Source: Uranotaenia lowii
Lineage: Eukaryota > Arthropoda > Insecta > Diptera > Culicidae
DNA length: 64,000 bases
Direction of reading: 5' to 3'
Assembly (NCBI RefSeq): GCF_029784155.1
Contig: NC_073692.1
Span: 420,648,745 to 420,712,744 of the forward strand
The position numbers and the translations under genes are program-made. The notes beneath the pieces were generated by a model. The model ran no database searches and was not told the origin of the DNA. It worked only from the letters and a program-made list of their open reading frames with translations. Positions 22,865 through 35,705 of the stretch are shown piece after piece. Each line of letters opens with the position of its first letter. The first letter of the stretch is position 1.

Positions 22865-25154
22865 TGTCATTTTTGTCATTTTCTTGTCATTTTTGTCATT
22901 TTTGTCATTTTTGTCATTTTTGTCATTTTTGTCATTTTTGTCATTTTTGTCATTTTTGTCATTTTTGTCATTTTTGTCATTTTTGTCATTTTTGTCATTT
23001 TTGTCATTTTTGTCATTTTTGTCATTTTTTCATTTTTGTCATTTTTGTCATTTTTGTCATTTTTGTCATTTTTGTCATTTTTGTCATTTTTGTCATTTTT
23101 GTCATTTTTGTCATTTTTGTCATTTTTATCATTTTTGCCATTTTTGTCATTTTTGTCATTTTTGTCATTTTTGTCATTTTTGTCATTTTTGTCATTTTTG
23201 TCATTTTTGTCATTTTTGTCATTTTTGTCATTTTTGTCATTTTTGTCATTTTTGTCATTTTTGTCATTTTTGTCATTTTTGTCATTTTTGTCATTTTTGT
23301 CATTTTTGTCATTTTTGTCATTTTTGTCATTTTTGTCATTTTTGTCATTTTTGTCATTTTTGTCATTTTTGTCATTTTTGTCATTTTTGTCATTTTTGTC
23401 ATTTTTGTCATTTTTGTCGTTTTGTCATTTTTGTCATTTTTGTCATTTTTGTCATTTTTGTAATTTTTGTCATTTTTGTCATTTTTGTCATTTTTGTCAT
23501 TTTTGTCATTTTTGTCATTTTTGTCATTTTTGTCATTTTTGTCATTTTTGTCATTTTTGTCATTTTTGTCATTTTTGTCATTTTTGTCATTTTTGTCATT
23601 TTTGTCATTTTTGTAATTTTTGTCATTTTTGTCATTTTTGTCATTTTTGTCATTTTTGTCATTTTTGTCATTTTTGTCATTTTTGTCATTTTTGTCATTT
23701 TTGTCATTTTTGTCATTTTTGTCATTTTTGTCATTTTTGTCATTTTTGTCATTTTTGTCATTTTTGTCATTTTTGTCATTTTTGTCATTTTTGTCATTTT
23801 TGTCATTTTTGTCATTTTTGTCATTTTTGTCATTTTTGTCATTTTTGTCATTTTTGTCATTTTTGTCATTTTTTCATTTTTGTCATTTTTGTCATTTTTT
23901 CATTTTTGTCATTTTTGTCATTTTTGTCATTTTTGTCATTTTTGTCATTTTTGTCATTTTTGTCATTTTTGTCATTTTTGTCATTTTTGTCATTTTTGTC
24001 ATTTTTGTCATTTTTGTCATTTTTGTCATTTTTGTCATTTTTGTCATTTTTGTCATTTTTGTCATTTTTGTCATTTTTGTCATTTTTGTCATTTTTGTCA
24101 TTTTTGTCATTTTTGTCATTTTTGTCATTTTTGTCATTTTTGTCATTTTTGTCATTTTTGTCATTTTTGTCATTTTTGTCATTTTTTGTCATTTTTGTCA
24201 TTTTTGTCATTTTTGTCATTTTTGTCATTTTTGTCATTTTTGTCATTTTTGTCATTTTTGTCATTTTTGTCATTTTTGTCATTTTTGTCATTTTTGTCAT
24301 TTTTGTCATTTTTGTCATTTTTGTCATTTTTGTCATTTTTGTCATTTTTGTCATTTTTGTCATTTTTGTCATTTTTGTCATTTTTGTCATTTTTGTCATT
24401 TTTGTCATTTTTGTCATTTTTGTCATTTTTGTCATTTTTGTCATTTTTGTCATTTTTGTCATTTTTGTCATTTTTGTCATTTTTGTCATTTTTGTCATTT
24501 TTGTCATTTTTGTCATTTTTGTCATTTTTGTCATTTTTGTCATTTTTGTCATTTTTGTCATTTTTGTCATTTTTGTCATTTTTGTCATTTTTGTCATTTT
24601 TGTCATTTTTGTCATTTTTGTCATTTTTGTCATTTTTGTCATTTTTGTCATTTTTGTCATTTTTGTCATTTTTGTCATTTTTGTCATTTTTGTCATTTTT
24701 GTCATTTTTGTCATTTTTGTCATTTTTGTCATTTTTGTCATTTTTGTCATTTTTGTCATTTTTGTCATTTTTGTCATTTTTGTCATTTTTGTCATTTTTG
24801 TCATTTTTGTCATTTTTGTCATTTTTGTCATTTTTGTCATTTTTGTCATTTTTGTCATTTTTGTCATTTTTGTCATTTTTGTCATTTTTGTCATTTTTGT
24901 CATTTTTGTCATTTTTGTCATTTTTGTCATTTTTGTCATTTTTGTAATTTTTGTCATTTTTGTCATTTTTGTCATTTTTGTCATTTTTGTCATTTTTGTC
25001 ATTTTTGTCATTTTTGTCATTTTTGTCATTTTTGTCATTTTTGTCATTTTTGTCATTTTTGTCATTTTTGTCATTTTTGTCATTTTTGTCATTTTTGTCA
25101 TTTTTGTCATTTTTGTCATTTTTGTCATTTTTGTCATTTTTGTCATTTTTGTCA
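22865..25154 (+). repeat. 2.3-kb tandem array of the 9-bp unit TTTTTGTCA
   Basis: About 250 copies of TTTTTGTCA run almost uninterrupted. The rare variants include a missing G (TTTTTTCATTTTTG at about 23027, 23871, 23895), TTTTTATCA (23127), TTTTTGCCA (23136), TTTTTGTCG (23412), TTTTTGTAA (about 23459, 23611, 24943) and one 1-bp insertion near 24181. Because the unit is a multiple of three and lacks stops, every plus frame and some minus frames stay open for hundreds of codons; these are artefacts. The array sits between the preceding microsatellite and unique sequence at 25155. Assembly may have collapsed or expanded it. Confidence 0.97.
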
Positions 25155-28545
<3,391 letters not shown>

Positions 28546-29077
28546 AACATTTATCCCTACTCAGAGCCGTAATAAGCCATCGGGGGGCCCGGGGCAATTT
28601 TTCATGGGGGGCCCCTATAATTCGATTTTTTTTCAAATGCTATCCAAAAAATACAAAAGCTTTTAAACGTGTAAAAAAACTGGGGATGAGTTCAGTATAC
28701 TATCTTCAAATAGCCATGTTGTCTGCGTAGAAAATAGTTTCTGGTATCTTCAAATAAAAATTGTTAATCAATCACGTGCAAAAATTGCGGAAGAGTTTAG
28801 AAATTTCTTCGAAATGATAACTTTAATTCAAGCTGCAAAATGCTAAAATTTAATTCTCATTTTTTTTAAACCCTTATCACCAACTAAAATTCTCTTATTT
28901 TAAAAAATGACCGGATAGATATTCTAAATGATTTTCATATCATCATTGATCGTTTGGTTCGTGCTAATTCGAGAAATATTTACCTAGTGACAATTAGGAA
29001 GTATCTTGAAGATTTGAAACATAGAAAATAAAATTAGAAAAAAAATAATCAATACTGATGTTATGAAATCGCTTTGG

Positions 29078-29240
29078 TACATCTTTGTACCTGAAAATAA
29101 TCACATTTTCGTAGGTGATGGAAAGAATTAAAGAAACATAAGCTATCAAAAAACTAAAGAACATAAGCCGTAAATATCATGAATTTTTCGAAAAAGATAC
29201 AACGGCTCACCGGCAGGACTCGAACCTGCGGAGATTGCAA
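29078..29240 (-). mobile_element. tRNA-derived SINE fragment nested in the hAT-like element (copy 2)
   Basis: On the minus strand the segment starts with a tRNA-like T-arm/B box, GCAGGTTCGAGTCCTGC, followed by CGGTGAGCCGTTGTATC and a body matching 7374-7435. It ends near a GGTACAAAGATGTACC hairpin. The A-box half is missing, so the copy is 5' truncated. The B box half looks well preserved, but this is not a complete tRNA gene. Confidence 0.65.
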
Positions 29241-29481
29241 AAAATCTTTTTTCATGAGATGTTTTTGAATATGATTCTCATTAGATAATTTTTTTTATCA
29301 AATTGTTATTCTAAATATGACAAAAGTTTCATTCGATGCCCTCGAAGCCAAAGGGGTATTAGTGCAAAAATGATCGGTTGAAAAAAAAATTAAGAATAAA
29401 GATTAAATGTTTAAAACACAGAATCAGTTATCATTAAAAAAAATCAGATACGGAATCCAAATGAGTTCAGAACTCTAAACT

Positions 29482-29875
29482 AAGGTTGCCAGATTGCCCG
29501 GTTTTATCCGGGTTTGCCCGGATATTTAACACAAAATTTGACAAAAATCCGGTCCGGCCCGGTTGCCCGGATTTCATAGAAAAAAGCTCGAATTATGCCC
29601 GGATTTATTCACATTATTTTCCAAAACAAACAGAAAAAATCATATTGTGTTATGTTGTTCTGAAACGGATTTTTCTGAGCAAGTTTTATAAAATTAGTAA
29701 TGAAAAGTTTTATTGAAAGCTTAAAATACGATTTAGAAATTGAGTATTTCCTGGTATTTGATCAATTTCGCCCAGATATTGCCCGGATTTTTGGTCGACA
29801 TTTTGGTATCAAATGCCCGGATTTTGCCAGGTTGTTAGCTAAAATAGTTTGGATTTGTCCGGCAAAGATCCTAAA
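29482..29875 (+). repeat. CCCGGAT-rich dispersed repeat, best-preserved copy
   Basis: It starts AAGGTTGCCAGATTGCCCGG, continues with TTTATCCGGGTTTGCCCGG, and ends in repeated GCCCGGATTTT motifs near GGATTTGTCCGGC. Related copies lie at 11829-11985 (minus), 13860-14290 and about 34785-34880. Open frames 29486-29716 and 29700-29897 follow the repeat and show no domain. It is probably a non-autonomous transposon family; no target duplication was identified. Confidence 0.65.
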
Positions 29876-30824
29876 TTTTCAAAATTCAGAAAAATGATGA
29901 AACTGAACTTCAGTAACTGAAGAAACAACAAAAGATTTGAAATTCCCAATGATTTAAATCTGGAAAAATATCATAGAAAAATTCATATTAGGGAAATCAC
30001 TCAATGATACAAGTAACTCAACTATCAGATCGTTTTTATGATAATTTGTGAATGATCATTTGGAAAATGAAATGCTGAAATAAGGATATTCACTTCAGTA
30101 GATGATAAAATTTTGGTTAAATCAATTGAAAATGTTGCAGTACAAATTTCAAGTCTCAGACAGAAATTGGTATGGAAAATTAATAAAGAAACCCTGTACT
30201 GTCGATTCGTACAATTTAAGCAACTACAGTTTTTTTTTAAGATTTTACTTTCAAAAATTCTGAGGGAAAAGGGTTTGGAATTTATAAACCAATGAAAATT
30301 TCAATAATAATGATTGAAAGGTGAAAAGTTATTATAATACGCGGTATAATACGTATACTGTCCGGGTAAAATTCTCATATTTTTTTTTTATTTTACCTGT
30401 TCTGTACAGAATATCAGAACTGTTATGTTTCGATAAAAAAAATGAAAATTTGAGGTGTTTTGTCTCATATTCTTCTTAATTTTTTTTTTCGAATTCGGTT
30501 TTGTCCAGAAGATTTTGATATTCTCAGCTCGCTAAATGTGGGAGAGCTCCTTCACTGCTTGCTGCTGGGCCCCCTTAACTTTTTAAGACAAAAACTAATC
30601 TAGATATTTTTTCCGGTTTTCTAGTATTGATTTCTTTTCATGGATTTGTAGTAGTATGATTAAAGTAATGTTAAAACTTTTTTTCCCTCGGGGGGCCCCC
30701 CTGAGCCGGGGGGCCCGGGGCAATTGCCCCTTTTGCCCCCCCTTTAATCCGGCCTTGTCCCTACTAGAAATTAATAAAAAAAAGGAATTGTTACAAAAAA
30801 ATGGGGTTTCATAACTTAATTCTT

Positions 30825-31085
30825 TTGCGGCAAAGCCGCAACCAACGAGGATGAAGGGGCTGAGGCGGCATAAAGCCGCCGAAGCTCCCAAATCCGAGGT
30901 GGCCGCCGACCCGCCGTCGGAAGCGGCGGCCCCATTACATTGGTCTAGGTCTGCCGGGGCTTCCTAGGTCTGCGTGAAAGCTAGGGGTGATCCCTTAGCC
31001 CCGTCCGCCACGCGACAGCGTGAAGGACAAAACGTCTTCCAAGTTCGAACGCGTAGCGTGAGGAGTCGGATACCAAAACGGTTTT
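30825..31085. other. CpG-rich island with consecutive perfect hairpins
   Basis: In otherwise AT-rich DNA this 260-bp stretch is GC- and CpG-rich. It contains TTGCGGC-AAA-GCCGCAA (30825-30841), GGCGGC-ATAAA-GCCGCC (30864-30880) and a larger nested hairpin GGCC..CCGAC..GTCGG..GGCC (about 30901-30932). Further right is CGAACGCGTAGCGTGAGGAG (about 31048-31067). No coding frame is supported; a minus frame at 30595-30891 only partly overlaps it. It may be the end of an unrecognised transposon. The neighbour on the left is the hAT-like element ending at 30757. Confidence 0.5.
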
Positions 31086-31309
31086 TAAAGGACCATGATA
31101 AGCATTGAATCAATTAAAGTACCCAAACCATAAACAAAGCACAATATTGGTTCTAAAATAAATTTAGTTGGAAAATTTCAAAGTCTTAGTTTCATTAAAA
31201 AAATCATTTTGAAAAAATTAATTTCGAATCATATGAAATATTCAAGAATTCATTAGAAAAATAAGAAAACAAATAAAAATACTAGGGGAAAAAATCTGGG
31301 ATTTGTGCC

Positions 31310-31372
31310 ACTCTGGTAAATGTTCCATTCTGGGGAAAAAAATTCTGGGAAATGGTCCATTCTGGGAAAAAA

Positions 31373-31459
<87 letters not shown>
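31310..31459. repeat. Second (TA)n tract (31376-31459) with CATTCTGGG flank
   Basis: The left flank (31310-31375) holds three copies of a (C)CATTCTGGGAAAAAAAT-type motif, the reverse complement of the units at 28328-28545. An 84-bp pure (TA)n follows. The frames through it (31303-31488, 31320-31643) are artefacts. Confidence 0.85.
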
Positions 31460-31460
<1 letters not shown>

Positions 31461-31469
31461 TTATACTGT

Positions 31470-32150
31470 TTTAGTTATTTTGACATAATTATACATCGGA
31501 ATGAGATGGAAAATGGCACATGGAAGTTTTCAGGAATGAACAATAGATTTCAAGTGTTAAATTTTTTACACCATAAAGCAAAAGGGGGCGTTCATATTAA
31601 CAGTTCAGTGTTTTGCGATATTGGCATTATTAAACATGATTGAGAGGAAAATTTGTACATAGGGTTTTTAGGCGATGGAAGATTGATGTCAGGTTTCAAA
31701 TTTTGTCCATATAAACTTTTAACTGTTTAAGCTATATTGTCGTATGTATCAGACGGAAATGAAATTTTGCACGTGGGAGTTTCAAGGGGCGGGCAATTGA
31801 TTTCGAATTGGAAAAGGATCGTCCATATTGATTGTTCATTGTTTACGCGATATTGTCTTGATTATGCATCGGATTGAGATGAAACTATGCACATGAGAGT
31901 TTTGAGAGACGAATAATTTATTTCGGGTATGAAATTTAGAGTCACAGGTCGGCGGAAGGAGTCGTCCATATTACCTTTTCACTGTTTTTTTTAATAGTTA
32001 CGTTGTAATGCATTCCAATGATATGAAAATTTACCCACAGGGATTTTAAGAAATGAACAATCGTTTTTAGGTATCGAATTTTGTGTAAATAGTCGGCATA
32101 GAATCGATTTGAAAATTTATGCACTGGGATGTAGTGATAAAATCAATATA
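31470..32150 (+). repeat. Degenerate tandem repeat, period about 120-150 bp, five units
   Basis: Related blocks recur near 31478, 31618, 31738, 31856 and 32004. Each has a GATATTGTC/GTTATTTTGAC start, a CATCGGAWTGAGATG-like part, then GCACATGRGAGTTTT and a GGCGTTCATATT/TCGTCCATATT stretch. Degenerate internal repeats of this sort are common inside Helitron-like elements, but no terminus was found here, so the host element is unknown. Confidence 0.6.
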
Positions 32151-33611
32151 AGTTTATGTGTTGAATTTTGGATTATTGTACAACGAAAAGGGATAATTTT
32201 TTTTTGAACCATCCGCCGTTTTTGTGAAATTGTGGTGAAAGTTAAACGGGTCAACGTGCTTATTGAATAACGAGATTCGAAAAGAAACTGTTATGTCTTT
32301 TATGAAGTAGGGTTCTTAACTTATCAATAAGGATACTCTCAAAGCATTTTTCTCCAGTATAAGGAATATCGAGATTGGATAAAAACATTAACGTCTAATC
32401 TGATCAAATTTTTACTGTTGTTAGCTAAACGAAGTTCGGACGGGATCAGCTTGTCTTAATATTATGGGTTGCTTTGATTGTTTGCTTGGTAAATACATAA
32501 ACGGTTACTCGTAAACTGGAAAATGTATCTGGTTAATTTCACCCTCATTCTTATTTCTTAAAAAGCTTCTGGGATAACTAACAACTTATGAAAAGCCAGA
32601 GGAACCAATCCTTTTTATCCAGTTGAATTTGAAATCAGTTCGGTTCTCTAATTGCATATTTTAACATATCATTTCTGTTTCTACAGTACCAAATTTTGTT
32701 ATTGCAGCCATGTACAAACCTCCCAAACTTTAGAAAAAACGCATTATGAATCACAAATATAGTTTTATACTGAATGCTTCTACAATCGGCTTAACACAGC
32801 ATGCGATGGAAAACCATGTCACAGCACACATGTCCAGCTACAACGATATCAGAATTTTGAAAAAAAGTGGGCGACGACAACAGGAAGAAACCTGCTGAAA
32901 CTCTGCAAATAAAACTGAGAGGAGGGAAGGCACCCAAGTAACAAGTTAAGTTTTATTCCAACCTTAACAGTCCGCTTAAGACTATTTCCTAAAGCTACTT
33001 TATAAGCCAAAGCGCATTCTACGCTATTAGCACAACTACTTTAAAGCTTACATATGGTCAAAAGGGCCCATTTTGTTAACGTTTTTAAAGCTAATTCTAT
33101 ACGCTATAATAAAACATCCAACAGAATAGTTTTATTCGAACTTGTAGACATAGCCTTAAAAACCTTTCCGAGCTCTTTTAAGACTATCCACAGCTCCTTT
33201 AAAACTACGTCAAAAAAATCTAGTAGGAATTGTACTGTGGGAGCTGTAGAATCTGATAGGAATTTTACTGTGGGAGCTGTGAAATTTGATAGAAACTCTT
33301 CTGTGGGAGCTTTCTGTTCCGTTTTTTCTCATGTTATCACTTCCTCTCCCAAACATTTAGTGATTGGTGATGATTGCAATTAAATTATTTTAAAAATATT
33401 TTCATTTTCATTTTTAATATGTCTTAGCATAAAACTTCTTGCAACCTCAGATTTCTGGGGAAATGTATACGAAATAGCATCAAAACATATATGCGCCTCA
33501 AAGAAAATCAAGGTTGACACAATTTTAAGATTTTTTTAATTAAAAAATTATAATTTAAGTAACATTCAAATTTGCTCAAATTATGCAATTTTTGTTTTGC
33601 ATTAAAATTCA
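32151..33611. other. Intergenic DNA with one short minisatellite
   Basis: No gene supported. The frame 33054-33383 covers the 33-bp repeat listed separately and the flanking stretch 32940-33200, in which TTAAGACTATTTCC / TTTAAGACTATCCAC-like phrases recur. Confidence 0.4.
33216..33315 (+). repeat. 33-bp minisatellite, three units
   Basis: Three successive units share the pattern TAGGAATTNTACTGTGGGAG followed by CTGTRGAA; the third is diverged. The period is 33 bp, so the repeat stays in one reading frame and yields three 11-residue units within the 109-codon frame at 33054-33383. I see no other evidence that this frame is a gene. Confidence 0.7.
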
Positions 33612-34142
33612 TTACCTATACAACAAATAGTACCGCAAACATTGTCAAATTTGTTGAAAATGTCTAGTTTTTAGTATTATAATATTATTTCCAGCAAGAT
33701 GGCGTCAGTAAATTCGAATATCACAATCAACATGGCGTTCAGTAAGTTAATGTTGGACATCTTAAATAAGGCAGTTGTAAAACAGTTTTTAAATTGTTTT
33801 TTGCCGGTTTGAAAAATGTTGTTATAAAAAAATTTCAAACAATTTTAAGAGACCTTGAATCACAACTTCGTTTAAAGTTTCTCTAAATGGAATACACGCT
33901 CATGATGGATTCATCCATTTTTGAGTAAGATAAGTTTGTCGCAATAAATGAGATCATTTCGTTTTGTTGCTTAGCAAAAGGCATTCATGAAACTTTTCAT
34001 TTTGTTTCCTTTTGACTATGATTAGAGGATGGTTAATTACCTTCAAATAACAAGTAGGTATTGATATCAAATAATCTCAAACTGTTTAGAAATAGATCAT
34101 TTTCTTTAATCAAAAGCCTGGCCTTAAAGCTCAGTAATAACC
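33612..34142 (+). repeat. Dispersed repeat, copy B (partner at 19543-20112)
   Basis: Starts CCTATACAACAAATAGTACC and follows copy A through CATTGTCAAATTTGTTG, TGGAATACACGCTCATGATG and the AAAAGCCTGGCC block. It lacks the internal tandem duplication of copy A and has small indels. Same orientation as copy A, about 14 kb apart; no coding signal. Confidence 0.75.
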
Positions 34143-34670
34143 CGTATAATTGAGGATTATAGCCAAACAATTTCTTAAATCGACAAATGAAGATTTTATG
34201 AAGCGCAATAACACGTTTAGCAAACGATTAAAGAAATAGTGTAATACATTCCCTGAATCGTGAATTCCAAAATAATTGTATTTTGAATATGTAGTTAGGT
34301 TATGTAACTGTTAAAACAGTTGTATGGGAGAACTTTTCTGCAAACAGTATGGTAACGATTTAGGTAACGATATTATTAATAGTATGCAACATATAAAACA
34401 ATAATATTCTTACAATTGGAAGCGATAAAACGATTTTATAAAACGTGCATCGGATATTTTGCTAACGATAATCAAAACTACGTTATGCTTCAAATAAATT
34501 GTAATTTTCAATGATCGGCCATTGCTAGTAGTCTTCATCCTGACTATTTATGTCATGTGAAACTTGTTGAGGCTGATGAAAGTATAGAATGAGCATTTTC
34601 ACTTGTAATGAAGCTCAACTTCTTCGTCTTTGCAGAGGAGTGGTTTCAAGAGTGGTTGACCCGGAAAGAA

Positions 34671-34673
<3 letters not shown>

Positions 34674-34733
<60 letters not shown>
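34674..34733 (+). repeat. (TC)n microsatellite, about 60 bp
   Basis: A pure TC dinucleotide tract; the Ser-Leu frame through it (34589-34777) is an artefact. Confidence 0.97.
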
Positions 34734-34737
<4 letters not shown>

Positions 34738-34784
34738 TTTTATTTTTCTTCATTTTGGTTTAGGGATTTCGGAGTGATGGTTCA

Positions 34785-34880
34785 AAGTTTTCTGGATATT
34801 GCTCGGACTTATGGTCATCTATTTGAAATCGAATGCTCGGTTTGCGTCTGGTTTTTATATTCAAACTACCCGGTTTGAAA
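34785..34880 (+). repeat. CCCGGAT-rich dispersed repeat, degraded fragment
   Basis: The phrases CTGGATATTGCTCGGACTTATGG, ATCGAATGCTCGG and AACTACCCGG parallel the right part of the copies at 14160-14250 and 29770-29830 (GATATTGCCCGGATTT..GGTC..ATGCCCGG). Many CCGG sites are decayed to CTCGG. Confidence 0.4.
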
Positions 34881-35640
34881 AAAAACTCAAGCGCCCTTAG
34901 TCTTCAAGATACATTTCAAAGTAAAATTCTTATTTAATTTTTGGCATTTCGGCCAGTTGTGAAAATTCAAGGTAGAATATTTTAGAAAGAACATGAAAGT
35001 ATTAAAGGTGGAAAGATCAAAGCTAGAGCGCTTTGGGTAGAAGAAATTGTTGGTGAAAATGTGAGCAGGGCTTTTGTTTTGTGAACAGCTTTTGAACTAC
35101 TTGCGTGATTCTTTGCCGCGCGCCGTTTCAATGTTGATAGGAAGCGATGAAGAAACCCATCGCATTTCTACCCACATTGAAACACGGACGGGTCGAACAC
35201 ATGAGATTGTATCCGACCGGGCAAAAAATCACCCAAGCAGCGCTCACATGTGCTGTTCTATTGCTAAGCCAATTCTATCGATGCGTGCTACTTTTTTAGG
35301 TACATCGGATGGTTGCTACTTTTTGTTTCGCATATTATCCATCCGATGCCTTACTTTTTTGCCAAATGCATCGTGGTGAATTGTGTTGTAATTTTTGTTA
35401 TCCCATTTCCCCCCTTCTTTAGCCAAGTGATTCTTTTATCTTATTTTAATCGCTGCCGGGATATATTCTTATTTATTTTTTGCTTGAAAATACGTTTATA
35501 CTCAGCAAGCACAATGCATTACAAGGAAAGGCTAAAACCCGTAGTGATTTATTCTTTGAAAAACATAAATCTGAAGTATTCAGCTAAAGATTGTTTTAGA
35601 ATCATGTTTGAGTTGCACTACGAGTTTCTCAATCTATAAA

Positions 35641-35705
35641 CGTGTACAAATCGGTTGAGAAACAAGAGAGATAAAACGAGGAGTGTCAAATTGACACTCA
35701 AGTTG
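35641..35705 (+). repeat. Dispersed repeat end with GTGTCAA-TTGACAC palindrome, copy 1
   Basis: ACAAATCGGTTGAGAAACAA followed by GAGAGAT and the 19-bp palindrome GAGTGTCAAATTGACACTC (35681-35699) matches the reverse complement of 51362-51431. The palindrome has perfect 9-bp arms around a single central base. Confidence 0.65.

Larger units (their letters stand above)
28562..30757. mobile_element. hAT-like non-autonomous element, 2.2 kb, perfect 8-bp target duplication
   Basis: The element lies between identical direct repeats TCCCTACT (28554-28561 and 30758-30765). Its left end reads CAGAGCCGTAATAAGCC and its right end, reversed, CAAGGCCGGATTAAAGG. Both continue into G/C-rich subterminal sequence with GGGGGGCCCGGGGCAATT. 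CAGRGCCG-type ends with 8-bp duplications are typical of hAT transposons. No transposase frame survives. The interior carries a SINE-like fragment (29078-29240) and a CCCGGAT-family repeat (29482-29875), so the element has itself been a target. Confidence 0.8.
34143..35640. other. Intergenic DNA with a (TC)n tract and a repeat fragment
   Basis: No gene supported. Contains (TC)n at 34674-34733 and a CCCGGAT-family fragment at about 34785-34880 (listed separately). The GC-richer stretch 35080-35360 holds the frame 35074-35379, without recognisable domain. Confidence 0.4.

Noticed and set aside
30825..31085. Bacterial contamination
   Set aside because: GC content is high, but the stretch is only 260 bp, continuous with typical local sequence on both sides and without a bacterial gene; a transposon-related or structured element is simpler.
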